DNA of 64,000 nucleotides from Collinsella aerofaciens (GCA_008671135.1 RQAP01000027.1:62001-126000), one strand, 5' to 3'. Positions 47,266 to 55,738 are shown, counted from the first letter of the stretch. Made by a program: numbers and translations. The notes: a model not told the origin generated them from the letters alone.

Positions 47266-47725
47266 TGTCTCGATTTGTAACACTAGCTCGGCAGATACAG
47301 GTCTAGATGCTACAGAACGAGACAAACCCCAATCCCGCGAGACAACATCTCAATCTGTAACAGTAAGGGGTCAAAAACCTCTCTAGATGTTACAGATCAA
47401 GACATTTGAGTTGGCCGCGGACGGTCTGTCTCGATCTGTAACAGTAAGGGGTCATATTTCCCGCCAGATGTTACAGATTGAGACATTGAGTTTATTGCTG
47501 AAGGTTCGTCTCGATCTGTAACATCTGGAATCCAAAAACCGGTCTAACTGTTACAGATGGAGACAAACTCAAACCTCTCAAAACAAAATCTCAATCTGTA
47601 ACAGTTAGAGGTCATTTTCCCCGCTAGATGTTACAGATCGAGATATTGATTTGCCGCCGGAGAGTTTGTCTCATTCTGTAACAGCAGCTCGGCAAAAACT
47701 GGGCTAGATGTTACAGATTGAGACG
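47266..47725. repeat. Six-unit tandem array of 59-bp palindromes, 80-bp period
   Basis: Units start at 47266, 47346, 47427, 47507, 47587 and 47667, a period of 80, 81, 80, 80, 80. Each is a palindrome: left arm TGTCTCGATCTGTAACA, a variable middle of about 25 bases that often contains CTAGA, and right arm TGTTACAGATCGAGACA. Linkers of about 21 bases differ; several contain a GCCGC core. Half of a further unit, CTCATCTGTAACG, lies out of phase at 47761. The array fills most of the kinase-copA gap. Units of the same family lie at 43.7, 53.2, 54.5, 62.1 and 63.6 kb. Confidence 0.93.
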
Positions 47726-47798
47726 AAGGGCGGGGATGGTGCACCAACCCGGCAACCACCCTCATCTGTAACGAAATGTCATACATTTCTTTCTGTAC

Positions 47799-47829
47799 TG
47801 GACACCCCCAGGGGGTATGGGTGTATAGT
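47799..47829 (+). promoter_or_regulatory. copA promoter with CsoR-type operator
   Basis: ACCCCCAGGGGGT at 47804-47816 is a perfect palindrome of the kind bound by CsoR-family repressors. It lies between TGGACA (47799-47804) and TATAGT (47824-47829), a promoter with a 19-base spacer. A csoR gene lies downstream in the same cluster, so copper should relieve repression. Confidence 0.75.
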
Positions 47830-47876
47830 ATCGGCAGGTTAACAATTCCAACACCGAACTACAGAAAGGAGAAGCC

Positions 47877-50216
47877 ATGGCTCAAGATAAGTTCGACGTG
47901 GGCGGCATGACATGCGCCGCCTGCCAGGCGCACGTGGACCGTGCCGTGAGCAAGCTCGACGGCGTCCAAAGCGTCGCGGTCAATCTGCTCGCCGGCTCTA
48001 TGCTGGTGGACTACGACCCTGCGCAGGTCTCCCCCGACGACATCTGCACCGCTGTCGACCGCGCGGGCTACTCGGCCTCGCCCATCAGCACGGGCACCGA
48101 CGCTGTCCAAAGCGGAAGTGCGCAAGCCAGGTCCGGCGCCGCCCATATGGAGTCGCCGACCAAAAAGTTGGAGGCCGCCGCCTCTGCCATGCGCACCCGC
48201 CTCATCGTCTCGATCGTATTCCTCATCCCACTGTTCTACATAGGCATGGGGCACATGCTCGGCTGGCCGCTGCCCGGCATCTTCACCGACCACACCCACA
48301 GCATGACGCTCGCGCTCACCGAGCTCGTCCTGCTCATTCCCATCGTCTACGTCAACGACGCGTACTTTATCAACGGGTTTAAATCACTCGCGCACGGCGC
48401 GCCTACCATGGACGCCCTTATTGCCGTGGGCGCCACCGCCTCCATCGCCTGGTCGCTCTACGCCATGTTTATCATGGCCGACCAGCTAGCCGCGGGTCAG
48501 GTCCACGAGGCCATGATGACGGGCATGGACAATCTGTATTTTGAGAGCGCCGGCACCATCCTGTCGCTCGTCACCGTAGGCAAATACCTCGAGACGCGCA
48601 GCAAGTCCAAGACCGGCGGCGCCATCGAGGCGCTCATCGACCTAGCGCCCAAGACCGCGACCGTCGTGGCAGAGGACGGCACCGAGGCCACCGTCGACGT
48701 CGATGCCATTCTGCCCGGCCAGGTGCTGCGTGTGCGCCCCGGCGAGTCCATCCCTGTCGACGGCGTGGTACTCGAGGGCGCTTCGGCCGTGGACGAAAGT
48801 GCACTGACCGGCGAGTCCATCCCCGTGGAGAAGACCGCCGGCGACACCGTCAACGCCGCCACTGTCAACCGCACCGGCTCGTTTACCTTCCGTGCCACAC
48901 GCGTGGGCGCCGACACGTCGCTCGCCAAGATTATCCAGCTCGTCGAGGACGCCAACGCCACCGAGGCGCCCATCGCCCGCATGGCCGACAAGGTCGCCGG
49001 CGTGTTCGTGCCCGTGGTGTTCATGATCTCGGCCGTGACCTTCGTGGTGTGGACGGCACTGACCGGAAGCGTGAACGAAGCGCTCACCTCCGCCGTCGCC
49101 GTGCTGGTGATCAGCTGCCCGTGCGCGCTGGGCCTGGCCACGCCCGTCGCCATTATGGTCGGCACCGGCAAGGGCGCCGAAATGGGCATTCTGTTTAAGA
49201 GCGCCGAGGCGCTGGAGAACCTACGCAGCGTGGGCACCGTGGTGCTCGACAAGACGGGCACCGTCACCCGCGGCAAGCCGGCTGTGACCGATATCACGGT
49301 AGCCACGCGCGCTGACGGCTCGCCCGCCATGAGCGAAAAGGCGTTGCTCAAGCTGGCCGCTGCGCTGGAGCGCTCAAGCGAGCACCCGCTGGCCGAGGCG
49401 ATTATGGCCGAGTGCGAGGCGCGCGGAATCGTCGCACGCATGGTCGAGGACTTTACCGCCGTGCCCGGGCGAGGCGTTACGGCACGCGAGGGGCAGAATG
49501 TCATCGCCGCCGGCAACGTGCGTCTGATGGACGAGCTGGGCGTGAAGGTTCCCGCCGGCCTTGCCGAACAGTTCGCGGCCGAGGGCAAGACGCCGCTGTT
49601 CTTTGCCAAGAACAGCGAGCTTGTCGGTACCATCGCCGTGGCGGACGAGGTCAAGGAGACGAGCGCCGGGGCCATCGCCGCACTGCGCTCGCTTGGCGTC
49701 GACGTGCGCATGCTCACCGGCGACAACCGCGTGACGGCCGAGGCCATCGCCCGCCGCGTGGGGCTGAGCAGCGAACAGGTCATCGCCGACGTCCTCCCTG
49801 CCGACAAGGAGCGCCACGTCCGCGAGCTGCAGGATGTGGGCGGCAAGGTCGCCATGGTAGGCGACGGCATCAACGACTCCCCCGCCCTGGCGCGCGCCGA
49901 CGTGGGCCTTGCTATCGGCACCGGCGCCGACATCGCCAAGGAGGGCGCCGACGTGGTTCTCATGCGCAGCGACCTCATGGACGTCGCCCGCGCCATCGAG
50001 CTTTCGCGCGCCACGATCCGCAACATCAAGCAGGACCTGTTCTGGGCACTGTTCTACAACGGCATCGGCATTCCGCTGGCGGCGGGCGTGTTCTTCCCGC
50101 TCACCGGATGGCAGCTCTCGCCGATGTTTGGCGCCGCGGCCATGAGCCTGTCGAGTGTCTGCGTCGTAAGCAATGCGCTGCGCTTAAAATCCTTTAAGCC
50201 AAAAGTGGCAAAATAA
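47877..50216 (+). CDS. copA: Copper-exporting P1B-type ATPase
   Basis: Membrane ATPase of 779 residues that exports Cu(I). The N-terminal heavy-metal domain has GGMTCAAC at 9-16. The transmembrane CPC motif is in ISCPCALGLATP near 413-418; the phosphorylated aspartate is in DKTGTVTRG near 458; the actuator TGES and the hinge GDGINDSPAL are present. AAAGGAG precedes the ATG. With copZ and csoR downstream it forms a complete copper response module. Confidence 0.96.
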   Translation: MAQDKFDVGGMTCAACQAHVDRAVSKLDGVQSVAVNLLAGSMLVDYDPAQVSPDDICTAVDRAGYSASPISTGTDAVQSGSAQARSGAAHMESPTKKLEAAASAMRTRLIVSIVFLIPLFYIGMGHMLGWPLPGIFTDHTHSMTLALTELVLLIPIVYVNDAYFINGFKSLAHGAPTMDALIAVGATASIAWSLYAMFIMADQLAAGQVHEAMMTGMDNLYFESAGTILSLVTVGKYLETRSKSKTGGAIEALIDLAPKTATVVAEDGTEATVDVDAILPGQVLRVRPGESIPVDGVVLEGASAVDESALTGESIPVEKTAGDTVNAATVNRTGSFTFRATRVGADTSLAKIIQLVEDANATEAPIARMADKVAGVFVPVVFMISAVTFVVWTALTGSVNEALTSAVAVLVISCPCALGLATPVAIMVGTGKGAEMGILFKSAEALENLRSVGTVVLDKTGTVTRGKPAVTDITVATRADGSPAMSEKALLKLAAALERSSEHPLAEAIMAECEARGIVARMVEDFTAVPGRGVTAREGQNVIAAGNVRLMDELGVKVPAGLAEQFAAEGKTPLFFAKNSELVGTIAVADEVKETSAGAIAALRSLGVDVRMLTGDNRVTAEAIARRVGLSSEQVIADVLPADKERHVRELQDVGGKVAMVGDGINDSPALARADVGLAIGTGADIAKEGADVVLMRSDLMDVARAIELSRATIRNIKQDLFWALFYNGIGIPLAAGVFFPLTGWQLSPMFGAAAMSLSSVCVVSNALRLKSFKPKVAK

Positions 50217-50244
50217 GCTCACCATTAAGTCCATTTAGAACGGG

Positions 50245-50338
50245 TTTTCCAGGTGCCCGAGATTGACCTGAAAGAGGAGCGACGCGTACTTTGGTACGCG
50301 AGCGACGGCTTGAAGGTCAAGGTCGGGTGCCTGGGAAA
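50245..50338 (+). other. 94-nt hairpin between copA and copZ
   Basis: Left arm TTTTCCAGGTGCCCGAGATT(GACCT) pairs with right arm (AGGTC)AAGGTCGGGTGCCTGGGAAA with a few mismatches; the tip is a second perfect stem CGCGTAC/GTACGCG with loop TTTG, and purine-rich internal loops lie between. It ends about 13 bases before the copZ ribosome site. As RNA it could protect a processed transcript end or tune copZ expression against copA. Confidence 0.65.
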
Positions 50339-50363
50339 GCCGACACAACAGGGAGGAATACCC

Positions 50364-50585
50364 ATGCGATACACAATCAAGACTTCCGGCCTCATGTGCG
50401 GCCACTGCGACGCTACTGTCGAGACGGCACTGCTCAACGTTGCCGGCGTGACCGACGCCGACGCCGATCACGAGACCCAGACCGTCCAGGTTGAGTGCGC
50501 CGACACCGTAACCGCCGAGCAACTCGCCGCCGCTGTCGAGGCCGCGGGCGAGAAATTCCACGCCCTGTCTGTGACCGCCGCATAG
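50364..50585 (+). CDS. copZ: Copper chaperone, single HMA domain
   Basis: 73-residue soluble metallochaperone that delivers Cu(I) to CopA. The metal site is GLMCGHC, cysteines 12 and 15, in a beta-alpha-beta-beta-alpha-beta HMA fold (LLNVAGVTDADADHETQTVQ, then AAAVEAAGEKF). GGGAGG lies seven bases before the ATG. Lies between copA and csoR in the same direction. Confidence 0.92.
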   Translation: MRYTIKTSGLMCGHCDATVETALLNVAGVTDADADHETQTVQVECADTVTAEQLAAAVEAAGEKFHALSVTAA

Positions 50586-50613
50586 CAGTCGCTGCCTACT
50601 GAATCCTCAGAAG

Positions 50614-50676
50614 TTGCGGTGAAATACGGACTGTTGTGCCGCCCTAGGCCTTTAAACGGTCCGTATTTCACCGCAA
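50614..50676. repeat. Palindromic intergenic repeat, family 1 copy 2
   Basis: TTGCGGTGAAATACGGACTG and its complement CGGTCCGTATTTCACCGCAA, with a middle of about 22 bases. Same arms as 3035-3097. Falls between copZ and csoR and could partly separate them transcriptionally. Confidence 0.88.
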
Positions 50677-50720
50677 CTGACGGGGACATCCGGAAGATCG
50701 ACCAGAAACGAGGACCCGAC

Positions 50721-50993
50721 ATGATGGCAGACCATAAATCGGTGACCCGCATGCTCAAGACGGCACGCGGTCAGATCGACGGCATCCTGCGGATGGTCGA
50801 GGAGGACCGCTACTGCGTCGATATCTCCACGCAGCTCATGGCCACACAGGCGCTCCTCGCGCGCATTAACGCCGACGTGCTCAAGGCGCATATCGAGGGC
50901 TGCGTGACTTCGGCAATCGAATCGGGCGACGAAGACCTCAAAGCCGCCAAACTCGCCGAAATCGAACGCGTCGTCGACAAACTCTCCAAGTAA
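50721..50993 (+). CDS. csoR: CsoR-family copper-sensing repressor
   Basis: 90-residue all-helical repressor. The Cu(I) ligands of CsoR are present as C32 (RYCVDIST), H57 and C61 (AHIEGC). The early KSVTRMLKTARGQIDGILRMVEE is the DNA-binding helix typical of the CsoR/RcnR family. The palindrome at 47804-47816 upstream of copA is its probable operator. ATG 50721 or the next ATG could be the start; AGGA lies eight bases before the first. Confidence 0.92.
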   Translation: MMADHKSVTRMLKTARGQIDGILRMVEEDRYCVDISTQLMATQALLARINADVLKAHIEGCVTSAIESGDEDLKAAKLAEIERVVDKLSK

Positions 50994-51002
50994 TTGGGGC
51001 AT

Positions 51003-51092
51003 TGGGGACAGGTACGTTTGCACCGTCTTGGTATTCCGGGGACAGGTATGTTTGCACCACATTGGTGCAGATTAACCTGTCCCCCTTGCTCT
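51003..51092. repeat. Palindromic repeat, family 4 copy 3 (rearranged)
   Basis: Contains GGGGACAGGT twice and then GCACCACATTGGTGCAGATT, AACCTGTCCCCCTTGC. Shares the GGTGCAGATTAACCTG core with copies 1 and 2, with the left arm partly duplicated. Lies just after csoR. Confidence 0.75.
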
Positions 51093-51139
51093 AAATCGGG
51101 TATAAAGGCGTGCAGCATATCGAACGAAAGGCAATTTGC

Positions 51140-51613
51140 ATGAATGACTTTATGAAGGGTCGCAATGGCGCCGACGAGCTCACCATCGTGATGGGTTTTG
51201 CCGGCATCGTCATCGCGATGATCGGATCGATAGCCCGCATCCAGTGGCTCAGCTGGATTGCCATCGCCGTAATCGTGATTGGCGTGCTGCGCGGCCTGTC
51301 CAAAAATATCGACGCACGTCACAAGGAGAACGAGGCCTTTGTCGCCGCGACTGCAAACGTCCCCTGCCTGGGCAAATTCGTCGCCAGCTTGGGCGGCGGA
51401 ACCGCAGCGGCCAGCACCTCACGCGCGGCCGGCACCAGTAAGGAAGACTTTGAGCGTGCCAAGCGCACGGCCAAGAAGATGTGGAAGGGCCGCAAGACCA
51501 CGGCCTATCTCAAGTGCCCCAACTGCGGCCAGATGCTCTCCGTCCCCAAGGGCAAGGGCAAGATCCGCGTCACCTGCCCCAAGTGCCACGCCAAGATGGA
51601 GACGCGCTCCTAG
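51140..51613 (+). CDS. Small membrane protein with C-terminal zinc ribbon
   Basis: 157-residue protein of unknown function. Residues about 14-55 form two membrane segments (IVMGFAGIVIAMIGSI and WLSWIAIAVIVIGVL). A basic linker leads to a zinc-ribbon, CPNCGQMLSVPKGKGK...CPKCH, close to the C-terminus, which would face the cytoplasm. GAAAGG precedes the ATG. A strong terminator follows, so it is a single unit. Confidence 0.8.
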   Translation: MNDFMKGRNGADELTIVMGFAGIVIAMIGSIARIQWLSWIAIAVIVIGVLRGLSKNIDARHKENEAFVAATANVPCLGKFVASLGGGTAAASTSRAAGTSKEDFERAKRTAKKMWKGRKTTAYLKCPNCGQMLSVPKGKGKIRVTCPKCHAKMETRS

Positions 51614-51634
51614 CCGCCATACCATAGGACAAAT

Positions 51635-51670
51635 AAAAGCCGAGGCCTCGCGCTGAGACCTCGGCTTTTT
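51635..51670. terminator. Terminator between zinc-ribbon and amidohydrolase genes
   Basis: AAAAGCCGAGG and CCTCGGCTTTT pair perfectly around a 13-base loop, with T/A tracts on both sides, so it can serve both convergent genes. Confidence 0.92.
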
Positions 51671-51703
51671 GTATGCGACAACGGAGCTGTCCCTTTGTCA
51701 CAC

Positions 51704-53074
51704 CTATGCTACGCCGTCGCGGGCCAGCTCCTCAGCCAGCGCTTCGGCTGGCATGGCCATAATCGCGTCGAGCTCGGCATCCACCTCGGGGATGCGCTTC
51801 ACCTTGAGTTTGCACACCAGATCGCCGCGACACATCACGTGCATCGGCTCACGCAGAGCGCACAGGTCATCGAGCGGGTTCTCGCGCGTCACCAAGATAT
51901 CGGCGGCCTTGCCGCACTCGATCGTGCCAGTCTCGCCGTCCAGCCCCAGCAGCTCGGCGTTGACTTGCGTAGCCGTATGCAGTGCGAAGGCGTTGCTCAC
52001 GCCGACATACTTGGCAAAATAGGCCACCTCACGCCACATGTCGTACTGCGTCACGAACGGGCAGCTCGAGTCCGTACCCAGGCCCACCTTAACGCCAGCT
52101 TCCAGTGCGGCACGGGCGCTCTCGATAATGCCCGAGCACACGATATCGCCGTTCTTCTTTTGCGTATCGGTCGAATGGGTCTTTTTCGGGTCGAGCAATA
52201 CAAACGGCAGCGCCGGGCTGATAGTGCAGGTAACACTGGGCGCACGCCCCTCGAGTTGCGTGCCCGCGGCGCCACGGTACAGCTCCAGAATCTCGGGCGT
52301 CAACGGAGCGCCGTGCTCAATCGTGTCAACGCCGGCCTCAAGCGCGGCCTTCACGCCCTCGGTACTCTCGACATGGGCCATAACCGGCAGACTCACCTCG
52401 TGCGCAGCCTTGCACGCCGCCGCGGCAACCTCGACCGGCATGCGCAGCACGCCCGGCTCGCCCACCTCGGTAGCGTCGAACACGCCGCCCGTCACGAACA
52501 GCTTAATGACGTCGGCACCACGCGCATACAGGTCGCGCACCTGTTCGGCTGCCTCGGCGGGACTGTTGGCCACCTGGGCGAACAAGCCCGCACCATGGCC
52601 GCCCGGCACCGTGACGCCCGTTCCCGGCGCCACCAGGCGAGGACCTTGATACTTGCCGGCATCGATAGCATCGCGCACGGCCAGATCGGCAAACAGCGGA
52701 TCGCCCGCGCCGCGCACCGTGGTCACGCCACTTGCCAGTTGTTGTTGGGCGCTGCCCTTAAGAATATGGCGCACGATGGCGCGCCCCACGGGATTATCGA
52801 GCTTCTTCATCAGCGCGCCCGCATCGCCGGCCGAGACAGGCTTGCCCGAGCCGCACAGGTGCACGTGCATATTGATGAGACCGGGCATGAGATACGCACC
52901 GCCCAGGTCGATAACCTCGGCACCCGCGGGCGCCTGCGTCACAGCACTCGGCCCCATCCAGGTGATGACGCCGCGCTCAACAGTCACGGCCATATCGGGT
53001 TGCGGCTCCATATGCTCCGAGCCATCCAGAATGGTCGCATTGATAAACAACGTGGAACGATCGGCAGACGCCAT
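51704..53074 (-). CDS. Amidohydrolase-superfamily enzyme (prolidase/imidazolonepropionase-like)
   Basis: Metal-dependent hydrolase of 456 residues. The first metal motif is MHVHLCG (H70, H72); K in VIKLFVTGG, H in VMAHVES, H in TIEHGAP and D in GLGTDSS complete a two-metal TIM-barrel site. The N- and C-terminal beta-sandwich (LFINATILDG, AADILV) is typical. GGAGG lies eight bases before the chosen ATG, which omits a 43-residue upstream extension in the same frame. Substrate unknown; relatives cleave Xaa-Pro dipeptides, imidazolones or organophosphates. Confidence 0.88.
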   Translation of the reverse strand: MASADRSTLFINATILDGSEHMEPQPDMAVTVERGVITWMGPSAVTQAPAGAEVIDLGGAYLMPGLINMHVHLCGSGKPVSAGDAGALMKKLDNPVGRAIVRHILKGSAQQQLASGVTTVRGAGDPLFADLAVRDAIDAGKYQGPRLVAPGTGVTVPGGHGAGLFAQVANSPAEAAEQVRDLYARGADVIKLFVTGGVFDATEVGEPGVLRMPVEVAAAACKAAHEVSLPVMAHVESTEGVKAALEAGVDTIEHGAPLTPEILELYRGAAGTQLEGRAPSVTCTISPALPFVLLDPKKTHSTDTQKKNGDIVCSGIIESARAALEAGVKVGLGTDSSCPFVTQYDMWREVAYFAKYVGVSNAFALHTATQVNAELLGLDGETGTIECGKAADILVTRENPLDDLCALREPMHVMCRGDLVCKLKVKRIPEVDAELDAIMAMPAEALAEELARDGVA

Positions 53075-53222
53075 ATCGAGCTCCTCCCTCACGATTAACT
53101 TGAACATTTGTCCATTATCACCTAGTCCCGCTGGATTGCTGCAGACGCATCGGTTAACGGAGGGAAGAGGGGATGTGGGAGACGGAATATGCTGCAGTCC
53201 CACCCCAGCGACACCAGGGAAA

Positions 53223-53362
53223 TATCTCGATCTGTAACAGATACAGGGTTGTTGGGCCCCTTGATGTTACAGATCGAGACATTCGGTCGACGTTTCACCG
53301 GTTTGTCTCGATCTGTAACAATTACGAACTCAAACAACTTCTAAACGTTACAGATCAAGACA
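53223..53362. repeat. 80-bp-period palindrome family, pair B
   Basis: Two palindromes starting at 53223 and 53304 (period 81), arms ATCTCGATCTGTAACA/TGTTACAGATCGAGAC and TGTCTCGATCTGTAACA/CGTTACAGATCAAGACA. Pair B ends eight bases before the stop codon of the DUF559-like gene. The rest of the gap back to 53075 holds nothing else recognised. Confidence 0.92.
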
Positions 53363-53369
53363 AAACCTC

Positions 53370-54440
53370 TCAGCGCCCATACCACCGACGTCTCCACTCC
53401 TCAGCCAAATCGGGCCGTCGCGGAATACCCGCCAGCCTCATCTTCTCAACCAGCTTCCCCGGATTCTTGAGCTCATCAAACGTAAACCGAAGCACCTTGT
53501 GCCCGAGCATCGTCAGATGAGACTCTCGCTGACGTTCTGCCACGAATGGGTCGACCGACCCCCGATCCCCACCATCCTGCAGGGTATACTTTCCCTTCCC
53601 GTCGAGCTCGCCGATGACACATGTCCCATCCTCGAGCCTCCAGAAATAATCAACCCGAAACACCTGGCTCGAATCGAGCGGATCGCGAAACTCCACCTGC
53701 AGCTCCGGAACCGGAAAGCCGTACGCAATAAAGAACGCTCGGAACCGAGACTCGCCGCCGTTTTCGGACAGCCCGTCCGCATACGACGCAATCGCCTGTG
53801 CCCTGCGATACCCTCGCCTGCCCTCGCAATCGGCGCGGAGGCGCTCGCACAAATCCCCACGTGATACGTCTTTCACCCGCAGTGCAGAATCGGCAATCGC
53901 CAACCCGTAGGAGAACGGCGCACGCAGCAAGCAATCCTCCGCCGTGCGCCAAAACGACGTCACCCGCACGCCGTCGACGCGCTCGAGCGCGCCCGCAATC
54001 TGCGGACGCAACAACCTGCACCCGCCGCTCAACGTCACCGAACAGCAAGTCTTAACAAGGAAACGCGGCCCGAGCAGATCATTCGGCACCTCCAGACCCC
54101 ATATCAGCGCGGCGTCATATCCCCAAAACGCCCAATCGGGATGAAATTTCGCAAGCCCTTTGATAGTCCTCAGCGCTCGCTCCGCCGGCGTCAATGCATC
54201 CCAATCATGCTGAAAACAGAACAGGTACGGCTCGGGCTCCGCGATATCGTCGGTTCCAACATGGCGTCGCAGCCACATGAGCTCGGTATTGTCATGCGTT
54301 GCGAGCAGCGCACCTTGCTTGGCCGTCTCCGCGAGCCGCGCGAGCATCCTATTCCGCGCCAACGTGTTGCGAGTCGCATGTTTGTGTTTGAGAACGGTAT
54401 TAGGCACTTTCATCACCACCACGTCAGACAAATGGACCAT
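53370..54440 (-). CDS. AbiEi-like / DUF559 (Vsr-like PD-(D/E)XK) protein
   Basis: Protein of 356 residues. The C-terminal ~120 residues resemble the DUF559/Vsr endonuclease-like fold: ESRFR, then FRVDYFW, VIGELDGKGKY with the E-x-D-G-K arrangement, and ERQRESHLTMLGHKVLRFT. The N-terminal part resembles the AbiEi antitoxin-type proteins often joined to DUF559 in actinobacteria. ATG 54440 or GTG 54446 are the possible starts, with GGAGG 11 or 5 bases ahead. The gene is enclosed on both sides by pairs of the 80-bp-period palindromes, 26 bases before its start and eight after its stop. Nuclease activity is inferred; function unknown. Confidence 0.7.
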   Translation of the reverse strand: MVHLSDVVVMKVPNTVLKHKHATRNTLARNRMLARLAETAKQGALLATHDNTELMWLRRHVGTDDIAEPEPYLFCFQHDWDALTPAERALRTIKGLAKFHPDWAFWGYDAALIWGLEVPNDLLGPRFLVKTCCSVTLSGGCRLLRPQIAGALERVDGVRVTSFWRTAEDCLLRAPFSYGLAIADSALRVKDVSRGDLCERLRADCEGRRGYRRAQAIASYADGLSENGGESRFRAFFIAYGFPVPELQVEFRDPLDSSQVFRVDYFWRLEDGTCVIGELDGKGKYTLQDGGDRGSVDPFVAERQRESHLTMLGHKVLRFTFDELKNPGKLVEKMRLAGIPRRPDLAEEWRRRWYGR

Positions 54441-54465
54441 CGTCACCGTTGCCTCCGCTGGCAAA

Positions 54466-54605
54466 TGTCTTGATCTGTAACAGGAAGACAGTCTTTGAGC
54501 CTCTAGTTGTTACAGAACAAGATCTTTCGGCAGCCGCCAACCTTCCGTCTCAATCTGTAACAGTTACGGGCCCAAACAGCCGCCAAACGTTACAGATTGA
54601 GACAA
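54466..54605. repeat. 80-bp-period palindrome family, pair C
   Basis: Palindromes starting at 54466 and 54546 (period 80): TGTCTTGATCTGTAACA ... TGTTACAGAACAAGATC and CGTCTCAATCTGTAACA ... CGTTACAGATTGAGACA. They occupy what should be the promoter region of the DUF559-like gene and reach to within 35 bases of the next gene's stop. Confidence 0.92.
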
Positions 54606-54639
54606 AGTCAGGGCAGCAGGGCGACGCCAGTCACATCCC

Positions 54640-55347
54640 CTACTCCCACTCCTGCTCGTAGATGTTGAGCGACTTCACGTACCGCCCCTGGGCGCCCATG
54701 ATGTCGCGGACCAGGCGCAAAAAGAAGCTGACGCACGAGGTGTCAAAGCCGTCCTGCAGATCCTCGGGATGCACCGCACCCGGTCCATCGACCGCCGTGT
54801 CACTCAGGCGCGCGATGTCATACAGATAGAGCTGTCCCGCCGTCAGCCAGACATCGTCGATGCAGGCGAGGCGCACCGCGATCGCGCCGTCGCTCCAATG
54901 CTCCTTTTGCACGATATGCAGGTCGTAGACATCAAAGCGACGGTCGGCACGCGTATCCTTCAGCGCAACCATGCCGTTCGCAGGATCCTTGTCCAAAATG
55001 CCAAAGCGCGAGAAATACTGCGTGTCGCGTACCTGCTCGAGCCGCTTGAGCGAGGCAGGCGAAAGCGATGCCGGCGGTTCGTCAACATACAGCTCGAGCA
55101 GCGTCTTGCCATGGCGATAGGGGCGCTCGAAGAGCAGCCAATCGGTAAATGCCATGTTGTAGGCCATGAGTTCGTTTTGCGAAGGCTCGGTGCAATAGCT
55201 GAGCCACGGGTCGACAATGATCTCGAACTGTTCGCGTGCCGGCTCCAAAAACTGGAACTTCCGCAGCATCCAAAAATGGGCCATGTCGGCAATATCGTTG
55301 CCGACGGCTTCAGCCAGCTGCGCTCGGTCTAAAACGTGGTCAGTCAC
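54640..55347 (-). CDS. Conserved-looking protein of unknown function
   Basis: 235 residues, acidic, soluble, no recognised family. Tryptophan- and tyrosine-rich segments (AHFWMLRKFQFLEP, VDPWLSYC, FTDWLLFERPYRHGKTLLELY) and a conserved-looking second half (DVYDLHIVQKEHWSDGAIAVRL, LYLYDIARLS) argue that it is real. The GTG start has GGAGG five bases ahead. No operon partner: pair C repeats lie downstream and a repeat-rich gap upstream. Confidence 0.75.
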   Translation of the reverse strand: MTDHVLDRAQLAEAVGNDIADMAHFWMLRKFQFLEPAREQFEIIVDPWLSYCTEPSQNELMAYNMAFTDWLLFERPYRHGKTLLELYVDEPPASLSPASLKRLEQVRDTQYFSRFGILDKDPANGMVALKDTRADRRFDVYDLHIVQKEHWSDGAIAVRLACIDDVWLTAGQLYLYDIARLSDTAVDGPGAVHPEDLQDGFDTSCVSFFLRLVRDIMGAQGRYVKSLNIYEQEWE

Positions 55348-55642
55348 GGCATCCTCCTCAAACTGATGAACCTCAATTTGAGCTTACGAGGAGGGTGGGC
55401 AGCCACGACCAGCGCGGGCAAAATAGGCCTCCGGCTGCAAACCAGATGCTGACCAAACACTTGACGGGACACTTGACCGAATGAGCGCACCGCAAAGAAA
55501 CCGCAGGTAGATATAGACAGTCAGTTCACTCATTTGAGGCAAACGCCCGCTACCACCACAGAAAGAGCAGAGTAGCACAGTCGCAAACGTCGACGAATGA
55601 ACACTTGCACGTCGGCAAATGACAAAGTCGCCTGCGAACTCG
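55348..55642. other. Intergenic region before the unknown gene
   Basis: About 295 bases without a supported gene. It should hold the promoter of the gene ending at 54640. No operator or RNA structure was recognised. Confidence 0.4.
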
Positions 55643-55738
55643 CAAGGAGTGTCCCCGAATGCCGGCACATAAGGAACGTCCCCAGCTGCCGGCACTTGGG
55701 GACGTTCCTTTTGGGCCGGCATTCGGGGACAGCCCTTG
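55643..55738. repeat. Palindromic repeat, family 3 copy 3 (compound)
   Basis: The largest copy: outer arms CAAGGAGTGTCCCCGAATGC(CGGC) and (GCCG)GCATTCGGGGACAGCCCTTG enclose the inner palindrome AAGGAACGTCCCCAGCTGCC / GGCACTTGGGGACGTTCCTT. It lies immediately downstream of gltD. Confidence 0.85.

Noticed and set aside
47266..47725. CRISPR array
   Set aside because: The conserved parts are long palindromes with variable middles, linkers are about 21 bases and partly related, and no cas genes are nearby.
51640..51672. CTGAGA motif as part of a thiamine riboswitch
   Set aside because: It is the loop of a simple terminator; the other conserved riboswitch segments are absent.
55384..55722. 112-residue minus-strand frame beginning MPAQKERPQV
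   Set aside because: Its first part is translated family 3 repeat and the rest has no coding character or ribosome site.
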